DNA of 64,000 nt from Symbiodinium natans. Its lineage: Eukaryota; Sar; Dinophyceae; Suessiales; Symbiodiniaceae. Position 1 is the first letter of the stretch, and every line of letters begins with the position of its first letter. Both the position numbers and the translations under genes were made by a program. The notes beneath the pieces are model-generated. The model saw only the letters and a list, made by a program, of their open reading frames with translations. It had not been told where the DNA came from and did not search any database. The stretch is from the NCBI GenBank assembly GCA_905221605.1, contig CAJNDS010000376.1, positions 1 through 64,000 of the forward strand. Reading direction: 5' to 3'. Positions 40,301-51,700 of this stretch are shown here, in pieces.

Positions 40301-42892
40301 TTCGGTTACAGGATGAGGGGAGTTTGGAGTTATGTTACACACGCAAGCACTGGACTGCGTCGGCCATGCGAGAGTGCGTAAGCAGCATGCAGATGTGGCA
40401 TGCGTCGTGGACGTCTTTGCGAGTGACCTGCGACTCGACTTTTTTTAGCGCGATGTTTGGATCAAGGATGTTTATGGTGAGGTGCTTCGACTTGCACCTG
40501 GCGCTCAGATGCCAACCTCGCTGGCGGTCGTTCAAACTAGCGCAGGGGCTCAGCCAGGGTCTATATGCCAAGGCGTAGGTAGATCTGCGCTGTCACACTT
40601 AAAGAACCCTGAAATGAAACGCCACAACAAAAATTGTTTTCGACGATCTTTTCGGTGGCAAGCTTGCCGCCCGTCCCCGATACTTAGGGCTCTGGGCTCG
40701 CCATCACTTGCAACGGCCGCAACTGTTTCCCCTACGTAGTCCCTGCATTCCTGGACGAGCTTGCGTCCCAGTCCCTCATATCCAAGTCAGCTCGGCATAG
40801 CTCGGCAGCATGCGCTTCAGCGCAAAGTCCAAGAACCGTCTACGGCCACCCCTTTCTCTGAGGAAGTAGCCGCCCTGGTTAAGCTCTCAATCGAAGTTGC
40901 AGATTTCGGCGGCCAGAAAGGGCTGTGCTGGATGGGTCTGCCCAACCTGAATCATGCAGCCTCAAGTCAACCCCCACATGTAGGTCGTCCTTGGAGCAGA
41001 GCAAGCTCTTCACGAGCAGTCTGCAGTTCCTTGGCAGCTTTCTGAGATGCCGCACCCAAGAAAAACAACAGGGGCCTGAAACAGCGCGGCTACATGACAG
41101 CACCTGATATGTGCGGGCATCAGTGTTGGAGGACGGCAAGAGCCCCTGACTCTCAGCCTTTGAGTTTCGATTCGTTCTTGATATTGGCACTTGAGCACGG
41201 GGATTTGTGCAGGATGTTGAGCTTCAGACCTGCCACCTTGTTGAAAAGAGCTCGAAGATGTTGATTCCAGTTGACCGCGCGAATCGTCATTTAGATTCTG
41301 TGTTTGACCCGACATGCAGTCATGTAGGCCCGGTGTAGTGGTCATCCTCTGATCCAAGAAACAGCATCATCTCACCATCATCTGACATGACCCCCAAAAG
41401 TCCGCAGTCTCGGGAAACCCTTCATGAACAAAGCGACAATCCAAACCTCATGAGCTTCAGGAGCAGACGTCCGAGACAATGAAGTCAACACAGGCTTCGG
41501 GCTCCAAATCCTGAAGCCCTGCAGTGATACGGTTTACGGTTTAGGGTGAAGTCAGGGCTATTCTTGAGGCCGCTAGCTCGTCCTACGTGGGCAGTCGTCG
41601 GGAGTACAAAATCTCCCACAGTCGTGGACAGGTGCCGTGCGCGGTTTCTAAACTGAAGGAGCGTGGGTAGGCTTCTGTGATCTTCTGTGCCTATGTGTTT
41701 GCTTTGAAGGCCATTTATGGCATGCACAGCATCGAGGCGCGTGCTTGCGAACCAGCTACATGCAAGCAATGTTTCACAATGACGGAGCGAATTGATCGTA
41801 CTGGGTAGCTTCTGCTATACTAGGCTATTATCAGCTAGTATCATGAAACAGTTGGAGGCCTTTGCTGTGAACCGGAGCATCGCACGAGGGGAAAGAGGCT
41901 TTCTTCAACCCTAAGCCCTCCAAACCCCTCATGTCAGAATTTGCACAGGTCCAGGCCAAAAACTCCTAAGGGCTGGATTGACATGAGCCCCAAACTCGGT
42001 TGCCGTCCTAGCATTGTTCTCATTTGTGGAATCGTAGCTGCCCCATCGAGTTCTTTGTTCTAGATCACAGGAGTCTATGTGAGTTCTAGGGAGTTGCAGC
42101 TTCACGGGATGCGCAGTTTCGGCGCTCAGTTAGGCTTTGGATCTCGGGGCAGGATCCAGAAAGCCTAAGGAAAAGGTTTTCTTCTGCGTTGTTCAAGTGA
42201 AGCTGTCAGGACACGCAGACTTCCAACATGATGAAGGCAATGAGGCAAGTGCTGAGCGAGGCTGGCCCTGCCCTAAAGCAAAGAGGGTTGAAGAAACTGG
42301 ACTACAGAGTCTTAGATTGCTCTGAATATTCTAGCAATCTGGAGTATACGATCATACTGTAGTATACTACTCGTATACTACAGAGTTCCATAGAAGACTA
42401 TCATATGCCACATGTATGGACGGCCTGTTGTGTACAGCTCGACTAATCTGCGGCCATCAATGCACCACATGCCCCTTCAAGAGGAGCCTGTGCTGCCAAG
42501 ATTTCTTGGCCCTGCTGCTATGCATTGCCGTGGCATGACAGAAGCTTAGATACGACCAAAGGCGTGACGGGCCCGTGTTCATGTTCCGTGCACCAAGGCA
42601 GACGTAGATAGGCTAGGGCGTCTAGACAGCAATTGCGGGCTACGCAGCATGGGAAAAGGCTACCGAACTGGGTTCTACGGTTGTTCATGGGAGCCAGTGC
42701 GAAGGCCAGCGTTGGTCTTCACAGCACTCAGGAGCAGGGTTGGACATTGTTCAGGGTCCGGTGCGGGATAGGACCTAGGCCCTTGCGGCAGTACGTTCTT
42801 CGACCTGCAGTTCGCGACATGAGTTCTTGGGGAATTGTTCTGATCATCTTGCTTTATTCAGTGTGGAGCTGATCATGTTCTGGTCTCACAAG
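37327..42892. other. Long stretch with no recognisable gene
   Basis: Frames are short and overlapping. Isolated points of note are a TATAAAAGGGG box framed by GGAGAC...GTCTCC (38066-38096), GAGGCCTCGAG-rich words (38095-38380), a possible signal-peptide exon (39416-39610), and single TTTAGGG words (near 40065 and 41530). It may be intergenic DNA or large introns of the downstream exons. Confidence 0.45.
39416..39610 (+). CDS. Possible signal-peptide exon
   Basis: The frame begins MTMKQSFLLLLMTTVPWLTG: a positive residue, a hydrophobic core of about 12 residues and a small-residue exit, as in a secretory signal peptide. The rest (to residue 64) has no known motif. It lies on the same strand and several kilobases upstream of cysteine-rich exons that would need such a leader. 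No splice link can be shown, so it could be chance. Confidence 0.25.
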   Translation: MTMKQSFLLLLMTTVPWLTGSVQKLLGGCAAGMRFSQGLNKPPKRLFANQLFSCSPPPRPIKGG

Positions 42893-44925
42893 GAGCATCT
42901 TGAAAGGGAGCTCCAGGAGGAGAGGGCAGCACGCGCCAGTGAGCATCGCATCCAGGAGGTGGGATGCTGAGGGACCATGTTAGGCATTGCGTTCCGATCT
43001 CCGCGAGGCTTAGGCTTTGGGTTCACACTTTCGGCTTTATCGTTGGGGTCTTGCGGGAATCCCCTGCGCAACAGCAGAGTTGAACATGAGGGGAAGGCCC
43101 TGGAAACTAGCTCTCGATCTTCGCCGGCCTAAGCCCCGTAATCTGAAGCCGTAAACATAAGCACTACAATTTTGCAAATAGACCTTAAGACCGGACATGA
43201 GCACTACGCCCTAAACATGAACCTTGAATCCGAAAGCCCTCAGGGTCTGAATCCCAAGGTCCAGAACTGACCCGAACTATAGTTTGTACTACAGTGCAGT
43301 TTACCGTTTAGCAATTCTAGTAGTAGTGGTGGCATGGTATCTCTAGTCCAGCATCTACTCGAGCAGCCTCCTGAAGGGCGTGGAACCTCCCAAGTCCGTG
43401 CTGAGCTTGAGGTCTCTGTACCGTAGATTGACTGCAGTCACGTGCTGGTAGGCGCTATTGGCTGAGATCAGGGAGGAGAAGGCTACGCGTGAGAAGGACG
43501 AGCAGAGCAAGGAGGACCCGGTTTCGGTGTGAAGAGCAGTGGCGCTATCTGCATCCTTGGCTATTGTCGAAGCCCTGAGTTGGAGAGCGCATTTCGGCTT
43601 CAATTCAGAGCATGAATCATGACATCATGGTCTTTGCATGTTTAGAGGGAACCAAGAATTTAAGATCTATCCTTCGCGCTTTGAATTCACGGCGTGCCGA
43701 AAGTCCCAGGGAGAATACGTGTAGGTTTCCGTGGCAGCATTGTCTGCGGGGTGCAGTCTCTTCGATGCTCAAGAGTTGGGCTGCGAAGTGCACGGACGTC
43801 TCAGAACGAGCCATCTCAGGGATCCATGGGAACTTCGAAGCGCAGCCAGAATATTTGAGCTGTGACACAGCACAGAAGTAGGGGTTAGTAGGGGTTCTGA
43901 TGGATGTGAGACAAGGCTGCGTCTGACTGACGGGAGCGCAAGAACTCTGAGTCAGCAACCCTCTGCCACCTGGACATGCCGTCGTTTAGAAAATGTGGAG
44001 ATCCCTGATATACATTTGTATGTTTATGATGAGTCTGGCTTGGTTGAACATGGCCTGCCATTACATGCTTGGGTTCAGCTGCGGGTCAGCGCTGGCTTTC
44101 TAGGGAACTTCCTCCAACATCCTTTCCAGAAAAGCGAGTAGTTGGGCTTGGGGGAGGAGTCCTGATCTACTTTGGCATTCATGTCGGCAACAATGCACAT
44201 GTTTTTTAGAGGGCTTTTGGACTCTTGGCTGAAGGGTCTCGCTTGTCTCATATGTGTGTCGGTCAGAGTTGATGGTTTCTGCTTGGGAGCAATTGCAAGC
44301 TGCACCGGATCTAAGTCTAGATCCTGAAAGAGTGGCTTCGGGAGAAAAGACATTGTTTCCAAAACAATGAAACTCCTGTATGTTTCCGAATTGGCAGCCT
44401 ATGGTCCTCGCAAAAGCCGAACAGCCAGCTCAACTATTGCCGAAGATGTGGACTCGAAACACGATGTCCTGCGGGCCTAGTTTTGCGTTATCCAACGTGT
44501 GCTAAACGTAATTGTCTTGACCAAGGTATTGAAATCCAAGCCCTCACTGGTGGTACAGATTCCAGCGATTCTTCTTTCCCTATTGAAGTGTTTCGGGTGC
44601 TCGGGTGTCATAAGCTGCCGAACAATGGCTCGCAGGAGCTGCTGGCCGAGATCAAAAATGAACACGCTGAGCATGACAAGGAAGTTCGTGCCAAAGAGGA
44701 CAGTGGTTTGACAGGTTATGGGCTTCTTCAGCAAGAAATCAACAAGCGAAGAGGTACTGTGGCACGATTCTGGAAGGCATTATTGGTAGCATTCAAACTT
44801 GAACTACGTCGCTACCAGAACATTCAAAGACTGCAAATACTGCAAGTACAGTTGCTCAGGCGGAGATCAGCGAAGAGAAGGCGGCGCGAGCAAGGGAGCA
44901 ACAGCAGTTGGAGCGCCGTTTGGAT
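42893..44925 (+). CDS. Four duplicated coiled-coil exons of one gene
   Basis: Four exon-sized blocks with the same structure lie on the plus strand: 42893-42958 (EHLERELQEERAARASEH...), 43452-43520 (ALLAEIREEKATREKDEQ...), 44636-44701 (ELLAEIKNEHAEHDKEVR...) and 44860-44925 (AEISEEKAARAREQQQLE...). Lengths are 66, 69, 66 and 66 bases, all whole codons. Each is preceded by AG, and three are followed by GT. Each encodes about three heptads of charged helix. The repeated length, phase and sequence indicate exon duplication within one coiled-coil protein. First and last exons and the protein name are unknown. The donor of the third block is unclear. Confidence 0.6.
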
Positions 44926-45299
44926 GTTGTCAGCACAGTTTGAAGGATACGTCGTGGGTCTAAGACGGTTTTCGCAGGCTGTAGGCTGGTTCCTCGTTCC
45001 ACCAAGGACTGACCAGCAAGATGGCTTCCATGCAGCAGGGCGTTCGGGATGTTCCAGTCGTCACTCCTGCTCAGCCAAAGTCTTTGGCATCCCGGAAGCA
45101 GGTGCATGGGCTCGACGACGAGAGTTTTCGCCTTTGCCGACGTCACAAGCCGCTGCTGGGAGAAGTGGCACTGAACACCACCACGGTTCAGTCAACCAAG
45201 GGACGTTCAAGCAACTTCGAGCAGTGTGACGCGAGGAAGGAGTTCAGGCTGTTTCAGCCGTTGCGATCCGCCCCATTCTTCAAAACATCGTGCTGCAGC

Positions 45300-45562
45300 A
45301 TGCTGGACGAACATTGTTCAGGTTGCGCGGACCATGACTTCGCAAGCGCACGATGCTCTACCTGCACAGGAGGCTTCTCGAGTGCCCGGAAGACAAAGAA
45401 AGAGGCTTCTTGCCAAGCTTGCATGGATTATCCAAGCTGGGTCGACAAAGATGGAAACAACTGCTTTGCAGTGAAGTCTACCTGCTCAGACGAGCTCTAT
45501 CAAGGAGTCTCCAGTAACATGGCTTGCTGCGAGTGTGGTGGTGGTCACAGGGAGGCAACGGC
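45300..45562 (+). CDS. Cysteine-rich protein, exon 1 of a recognisable series
   Basis: This is a Cys-rich coding block with pairs such as CSGC, CSTC, CQACMDYPSW, NNCF and CCECGGGHREAT, suggesting a secreted disulfide-bonded domain. The open frame extends upstream to 45021, but only the part from about 45290 looks protein-like, so the true 5' splice boundary is uncertain. The end is fixed by joining to the next exon: ...HREATA then FTYYIGP reads through when a GC-AG intron (45563-45652) is removed. I do not know the function; the pattern resembles a widespread dinoflagellate cysteine-rich family. Confidence 0.6.
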
Positions 45563-45652
45563 GCTCCTTGTTTCAGAGAAGGGAGCTTCCAAGTAGGGTC
45601 CACAGCATGCCCGGACCCGAATGCCCGTGCAAACCCCATCTGATCGCTTCAG

Positions 45653-45746
45653 GTTTACTTACTACATTGGCCCCATGGCCATCGGAGATACGGAGGTCAT
45701 GGGATACCCTGTGCCGCGGACGGCGAATCACTACACCTTGAACGAG
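45653..45746 (+). CDS. Cysteine-rich protein, exon 2
   Basis: This exon encodes FTYYIGPMAIGDTEVMGYPV through HYTLNE. It starts after AG (45651-45652) in the phase set by exon 1. It ends before GACTCA, giving a GA-AG intron (45747-45960); no GT donor nearby keeps the frame. Confidence 0.6.
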
Positions 45747-45960
45747 GACTCAAGAAGTTGTGGCCTTGAGCAGTGAAGCACATATGTTTCGGGGATGTCA
45801 TGTATTGATTTTCGTGGGCTAACTGCACTCAGGGCCTTCCCTTGTCCGTTCGGATCTTTGGTTGGCATTGCTGCGCCTTTGTAATCTTGCCAGGCCAGTT
45901 GCTTGTTGGTTGTTGAACGTCCTCTGCTTGAAAACTCCAACGATTCTGCTGATTGCGCAG

Positions 45961-46076
45961 GAGTGCGACCTCAGCAAGTATGGGCTAACCATTGAGCCCA
46001 GAACGGGGAAGCTAAAGCTGGTGGATGACGCCAACTGCGGTGCAGTGGGCTGCTTTGAGACACCCGTCGAGGCAAC
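45961..46076 (+). CDS. Cysteine-rich protein, exon 3
   Basis: This exon encodes ECDLSKYGLTIEPRTGKLKL...GAVGCFETPVEA. It begins directly after tgcgcag and ends in phase 2 before GTTAAC. The GT-AG intron is 46077-46188. The join gives ...EATRPEVDCTVTAYK. Confidence 0.6.
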
Positions 46077-46188
46077 GTTAACCCTACCACTTGCTTCAAG
46101 TTTCATCAAAGCATACATACCATAGTACACTTTATCGATTTATCGACTATACTCTCTATCCTACAGTAACCCGCTATGTCGAACGAAG

Positions 46189-46735
46189 CCGCCCTGAGGT
46201 TGATTGCACCGTGACTGCGTACAAAGCCCGCGTGGGGCGAGCATCCGCCAAGCTGTCCCTTAACATCGGCTTAATCAACTACGGGGCCAAGCGCCTCTTC
46301 CTTGTTGATGAGTCGACGGTGCTCACACCGGCAGTGCACAAGGACGTGAAGACCTTTCTCGACAGCGACTTCGCGATTGCATGCGCTCCGGAAGCCAACT
46401 GGCTGGAGTTTGACAAGTCCACGGGAGCTCTGTCATTGAAGAAGGAGCAAGACGAAGAGGAGGAAACGACGGAGGAGGAAGAGGATGCGGAGGATAAGAA
46501 GAAGAAGAAGAAGAAGGAGAAGATGAAAGGGAACGAGGAAGAGGATGGCACGTCAGGCCTCACTGCTGAGACAGGGCGACGCCTTGGCAGAGCGACCGCC
46601 TGCACCATCCGGAAAGGACATGCGCACACGGAAGTCATGGTATGGGCACCTGAATTCTGGAAGGCATTTAGGTGGCCTTGGCGAGTTTATGAGCCGGGTT
46701 TGGCCTGCGATTGGTTGCCTGGTTGCCCCTAAACA
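46189..46735 (+). CDS. Cysteine-rich protein, exon 4 (3' end uncertain)
   Basis: This exon begins RPEVDCTVTAYKARVGRASA and continues with a beta-rich looking segment (LSLNIGLINYGAKRLFLVDE). A Glu/Lys low-complexity insert (46450-46540) follows, then a tail to a TAA near 46732. The true donor site probably lies before that stop but could not be fixed. The acidic/basic insert is unusual next to the globular flanks. Confidence 0.5.
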
Positions 46736-46954
46736 TTGGTTTGTGGCAAAACATGATGGCAATAGGCTGATGGCGTAGGATTGTGGCCCTTGGCGCTTCG
46801 AAGAAGGAGATGCAAGGAATCGGTGGATTCGGCAATGAGTCGATGACACCCAAGCAGGGAGTGCCAGTCAGCAATTCCAGTGGTTTCCAGACTGATCTAG
46901 GAATCTAGGAGAACAGTGTGCATGAGCAAAGTAAAGTTGGTCCCCACTGGCCAG

Positions 46955-47771
46955 GTATCCCTATGGTGATGACCGGACACTTTTCGTCACCGTTGGAGAG
47001 CGCACTCCGCTTCTGAAGGTGGAGCGAGTGGAGAAGAGACCTCGGACTGCAGTTCGCCCAACGCGATATTCAGCCTTCTGCTATGATGATGCAGATCCCC
47101 TAAATGACCCGAAATATGCATGTGACACGCTTACAGGCGTGGCCACGTACGAAGGTCATCGGATCTTCGAGTTGGATGTGAAAAATGGTGACCTGCGCAT
47201 CAGTCCAGAGGAGTCCATGACTCGTGTGATGGATGCCCTGAACTCAGATCAGACACGAAGGACAATCGATATGGACTGCGTTTTCTATGGGCACTATGAA
47301 TGGTCGCCAGTGGAACAGGGTGCCATCATCACGACATCCATCAAGATCCAGCTGCGCGATTCGATGTGCTGGGCATCCAAGAAGCGTGCGTTTACCGAAT
47401 TTGTACTGAAGTACGACGACTTTTATTACAAGAAGTATGGTTCGCTGCCTTCTGTTGCCAAGTGGCATGAGGATTGCCGAAGCCTCTGCCGCTCAACCCC
47501 CACGTGCTCTCATTACTCGATCCGTCAGGCGGGTAATCTTGGCTGCTGGTTCGCAGGTCCGCGTTGCACAGGCCTAACGCACTCCTGCATTGAGTCGGAG
47601 GTGGTGGAGAAATATCCCGGATGCGGGGAGCGCCACAGCTGCCTGGACTTGCAGGTCCCGAATCACTACTACCTCTCGGGGAGGTATTGCTTCGCCGGCG
47701 AGAATGTCGAGGAGGAGGGCCAGGGCCCAGTTTACTACAAGCACGGCCACACCCGCCAGGCCTGGTGTAGG
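46955..47771 (+). CDS. Cysteine-rich protein, exon 5 with Apple/PAN-like module
   Basis: This long exon starts after tggccag with YPYGDDRTLFVTVGERTPLL. It contains an Apple/PAN-like disulfide module, WHEDCRSLCRSTPTCSHYS...GCWFAGPRC, followed by further cysteines. PAN/Apple modules bind proteins or sugars outside the cell. The exon ends before GTGCGA (donor at 47772). Removing the 84-bp GT-AG intron joins WCR in phase to KRGLPCEESFWLV. Confidence 0.6.
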
Positions 47772-47855
47772 GTGCGACATGTGACATGTCGTGACATGTC
47801 GTGACGCTAGGCCCACTACAGTGCACCATAGGCCTGCTAGCGCTTGCACCTTCAG

Positions 47856-47948
47856 AAGCGCGGCCTCCCTTGTGAGGAGTCCTTTTGGCTCGTGCGATTG
47901 AAGGAGGCGGTGCCCGATTGCAACAAGGACGACTGGGCCATTCAGCGG
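47856..47948 (+). CDS. Cysteine-rich protein, exon 6
   Basis: This exon of 31 whole codons, KRGLPCEESFWLVRLKEAVP...DCNKDDWAIQR, has AG before it and GTGAGC after it. The next exon is not identified with certainty; 48190-48330 is a candidate. Confidence 0.6.
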
Positions 47949-48183
47949 GTGAGCCCGAACAAGGACGGTTGTGAAGCCTGAGTTGAGTTAGCCGCTCGAC
48001 GCCCGTCGGTTGGTGGTTCTTCCTCGCGTCATATACAGTCATAGTATACAGAGGTGTAGTCATCGTCCATAAAGTTACTCGTACCATTGTGGGGCCACGG
48101 TGCCCTTGCTCCGGCCAAGATTCGAGCTGTTTACAGTTGCGCTCGAGTCCGCTGTTCTGATTCGCTCAGCGTAGAGAGTTGGA

Positions 48184-48345
48184 TGGTGCTGTGTGCCGTG
48201 GAGGACTACAAGAACGAGTCAGAAGCCTACCTGGAGCTGCATGGCGTCATCATCGCCTGCGTGAAGTCAGAGGCCGTCAACCTGGTCAGCGACGTCTTCA
48301 TCAAAGGTTCTGTAACTGTGGAGGCGGCTGGTATTTACTCAGTTT
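48184..48345 (+). CDS. Candidate exon, unknown protein
   Basis: The frame encodes a protein-like stretch (VLCAVEDYKNESEAYLELHG, then VIIACVKSEAVNLVSDVF) on the same strand as the cysteine-rich exons. Neither boundary is certain. A GT at the end of FIK (aaaggttctgtaa) could be a donor. No family is recognised. Confidence 0.3.
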
Positions 48346-48419
48346 ACTGGTCACAGGCATGCTTCTCCCCTCTTTCCTTCGGGAGTAACTCACTGCCTTG
48401 CAAAGGCAACCATCAATGA

Positions 48420-49636
48420 CACTGAAAACACCTTCCACAAGAGCCAGGCCTCTTGGCAGCGTTTTCTCATCTAGTCACCTAGTCTAGGCTGAGCCCTTGC
48501 CATGAGTTTGTGTGCCAGTGCTCCTCCTCGCAGGAAGTTTTCAGAGCTCAGACAAAGTATGGATGAGTTGAGGTTTGACGTTCAGGTTCAGTACGGTTCA
48601 GTTCCGGGTGTCACGTGTGCTTCCAGATCCCATCTGAAAGACCTATGACCGGGAGCTACAGCACCACAAGCCCCATGGTCTAAGTCTGGGCTGCCCTCTA
48701 AGCCCAAAACCCAAACTTCCCTGGCGAAGCCACAGCTTCACGTCGCCTGAGGCTGCAGGGGGGTGGGGTGTGACCCAGCCCAGGCTTGGGAAACCCTCGC
48801 CCGCACCACATTTTCAAAAATGCCTGCAACCAAAGCCAACATGACCCTCCATGGGCTTGAGACGTGCCAAGTACCAGGCAGCAGCCGGCGATGGGAGACT
48901 GAAGTGACTGAAGCCACCGAATCCACACACATCCCAGCGAGGGAAACAGGACCATGAAGCCGAACAGCCAAGGACTCGCCGGCCAGGGGCGAGGCAAATC
49001 CATGCATGCAAATAAAATACCCCAACCCCCCCCCCCTGCCCGCCCCCGCACCGCCTTGCCCCCGACTTGTGAATGCAACGGTTCAGTCACCTCGTGGCCA
49101 CAAGAGTGACAACCCCGCCTCGCATCCTGATCTATTTTTGTTGATCCTGATTGTTGTGATCCGTCACCCAGGTTTCGTTCCAATTTCCATCCCGAGACAG
49201 GCTTCTATCAAATGACTCCGCTTAAAGCATCACCGAGCCTTGTCGGCGGTCTTGTTTCGCCGCCAACACAGAAAACTGGCAAGAATGCAGCTGACGCTTT
49301 CCAAACCTCCCTAAACACATAGGCAGCACTGGCACCATCACTGCCTCAAAGAGATGAGGGGAGGGGCTGCATCAACTTTCCGCTCATACAAAGCCCATAC
49401 TGCTTCTGGGACCTTTCAGGCTGTTGGTGGGCTTTTGGTGTTTAGAAAGCACGTTGACTCCCAGAAGACTGCAGCAAGCCCCGCCCGGTCCGGGACCAAA
49501 CGCGGATGATCCTAAAAAAAAGGCCCTATATTCCTGTAACTGTCGCTCAGCTGTGTATGGAAGCTTTCGACATCCCAAGTCTTCTGCAATCAGCGAAGCG
49601 CAGCAGCGACGGCAACACGGAAGCTGACTTTCGCAG
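48420..49636. other. Intron or intergenic stretch, no gene recognised
   Basis: This contains a C-rich run (near 49027-49052) and short frames only. It may be an intron between candidate exons on the plus strand. Confidence 0.35.
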
Positions 49637-49797
49637 GAAGCAGCTGCCACCTACTATGTGGTCGAAGGTTTCCCTGCAGATGAGTCCCGCCTCGATGGTG
49701 AGTACTTTGAAGCCGGCACCCTGAAGTACAAGCAACGAGACGGCAGCGGCGTCATCTATTACGCTCGAGGCGCGCGACATGACTCTGTGTTGAGGAG
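49637..49797 (+). CDS. Exon of an unknown protein
   Basis: This exon encodes EAAATYYVVEGFPADESRLD...TLKYKQRDGSGVIYYARGAR. It is preceded by tttcgcag, with an in-frame TGA just upstream, and followed by GTAGGT, so both splice sites are good. Rich in Tyr and Gly with alternating polar residues, it suggests a beta-rich fold. Length is 161 bases, entering in phase 0 and leaving in phase 2. Confidence 0.5.
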
Positions 49798-51344
49798 GTA
49801 GGTGCACTTAGGAGGTCTCGGGCCAAAGTTCTGGCTCTTGACGTCCGTGGCGTCTCGGCGCAGCCCCAAACAGCCCAGAAGCACCCACGCAGGATTCTCT
49901 CGGCAATATGGTGAGACGGGCGAATGGCGAATCTCCGATGAGGCGGGTGCGGTGGCGTTTTCACACAACTTATTAGCGCGTTTTCCTCACTGTTGTGAGT
50001 TGGGTCCAGGGTTTTGGCATATGTTTCAGTTCGATACCTCTGTTCTGTGAGTCTTGACAAAGTGTTTCTTCACTCAGGTTTTCTGTCGCCAGTGACAAAG
50101 TGTTTCTTCATCGAGGCTATGCAAGCTTGTGAGTGCCAGGACTCACGCAAATTCTGGCACCACCCGAAGTCGGAAGGCGCACCGCTGCCGCCTGAAGGGA
50201 CGTGGCAAGAAGCAGCTCATGGACGTGCTGGGCCACACATTCGTCGCAAGGCTGGGCATGGAAAGTCAGCATGAAGGCTTAGCCACTGCACCGCTTCCCC
50301 ACGGAGTTCCCTGTCCCCCGTTGTGCCAAGGTGCTGGGGGCGGAGCGAGTGACGAGCATACATCCAAGAATGTGGCTGAAGATCTGGCAAGGCGAGAAGA
50401 AGACCAACGGCACCATCCGCGTGTCGGCACCACCTTGCTCAGCGCCGAATGTGACCAAGCAGTCTGAGGAGGGTGAGACGGAGGATGAGGAGGAGGATCC
50501 ACAAGTGCAGCCACTCGAGCCTTTGGCCAGATTCAACTCTCGACCCCTGAAGAAATTTTCCACCTCAACATGATCCTGCTTCGTGTGACGAGATTCTAGA
50601 TCTGTGTCATGCTACTGGTGCATCTGACGAGCCTCATACGAGGTGCTCGACGATCCGAGCACAGAGCTACTCTTTGACTTTTGGCTGCATCCCTGCGCCT
50701 GCTTCCCGCCTGCGTGGGGTGCAAGTCCACCAGCTGCTGGCATCTCGCAGCACAAGATGCGGTTTGTTGCAAGCCTCAAACCACGTACCATTCCAACTAT
50801 TGTGGAGCTGTACGTGCTCTCTCTCTGAGACAAACATAGCCTTTGAACAAGATGAGCTTGTGAGCTTATATCACATTCTGTTGTGATTCTCAGACTGTCA
50901 TGTGTGGGCAGTCGCACCATGCACTCAAAGCTGAGGTGACAGCGAGGGCGCTATACCCCCTGGCAGCGGAAATCGGTTCCATCCCCCACCGATTCTAGTT
51001 GTGCCTTGGACGCCCGACAGGATGTAGATGCTGCCCGATATATCAGTCAACTCACGTGCGTCGGCTATGCTGTAGCAAACTGCTGTATACGACAGTATGC
51101 TTGGTGAGAGCCATGGCACCCGTAGTATATGTTCCTGCTCATGCCGGACAAGGCAGAGGGCGCCTTTGCATGCGAGATGGCGTCGCTGGGCCAAGGGCAC
51201 ACCTTCGGTCTCGACAGTTGCAACATGTGCTTCTCTAGGTTCAGCGTTGCAAAGTAGACCTCGACGGCGGTCAAGATGGTGGGTCAATGCATTGTGATGA
51301 CATGCTTGATTGTGCCTTTTGTCATCTGGTGTAACTGAAATCTG

Positions 51345-51465
51345 GTTGTGGAGCTGAGGGACCTGACGGAAGTGAAGATGGAAACACCCAGTGAGGTCTG
51401 GGACGAGGAAGGATGCCTGCCACGATGCGTGGAGCTTGGCGAAAAGTGCGGGTACTATTGGGAAG
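51345..51465 (+). CDS. Apple/PAN-like exon, first half
   Basis: This exon encodes VELRDLTEVKMETPSEVWDE then EGCLPRCVELGEKCGYYWE, with a cysteine pattern like that of the module in 46955-47771. The 5' boundary is uncertain. The 3' end is set by joining to 51606: WEG is completed when a GC-AG intron (51466-51605) is removed. Confidence 0.5.
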
Positions 51466-51605
51466 GCCGGAGGTTTTACGGAGTGATGCCGCGATGCACC
51501 GCGATATGCTGCTTGCTAAAGGGTTGTGGGGCTTCAAGAAACTGAGAGAGACCTTCGGGGAGACCTTCGGACTTAGAGTCCTTCGGACTGAACCTTCGGG
51601 TGCAG

Positions 51606-51700
51606 GTGAAGTTCTTGGCACGAAGCAGTGCCGATTCTACAGCAAATGCACAACCATGGCACCGGCCTTAGAGTCAACTCAGCCCACAGCTTCACTTGAA
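51606..51700 (+). CDS. Apple/PAN-like exon, second half
   Basis: It starts after ggtgcag and reads EVLGTKQCRFYSKCTTMAPA in phase with the previous exon, completing a ...CxYYWEGxxxGTKQCRFYSKC pattern. The 3' boundary is not determined. Confidence 0.45.

Noticed and set aside
40060-41540. TTTAGGG telomere-type words near 40065 and 41530
   Set aside because: Single isolated copies only; no tandem array.
43612-43958. Opposed 89- and 113-codon ORFs
   Set aside because: No motif, no splice support, and each is the antisense of the other.
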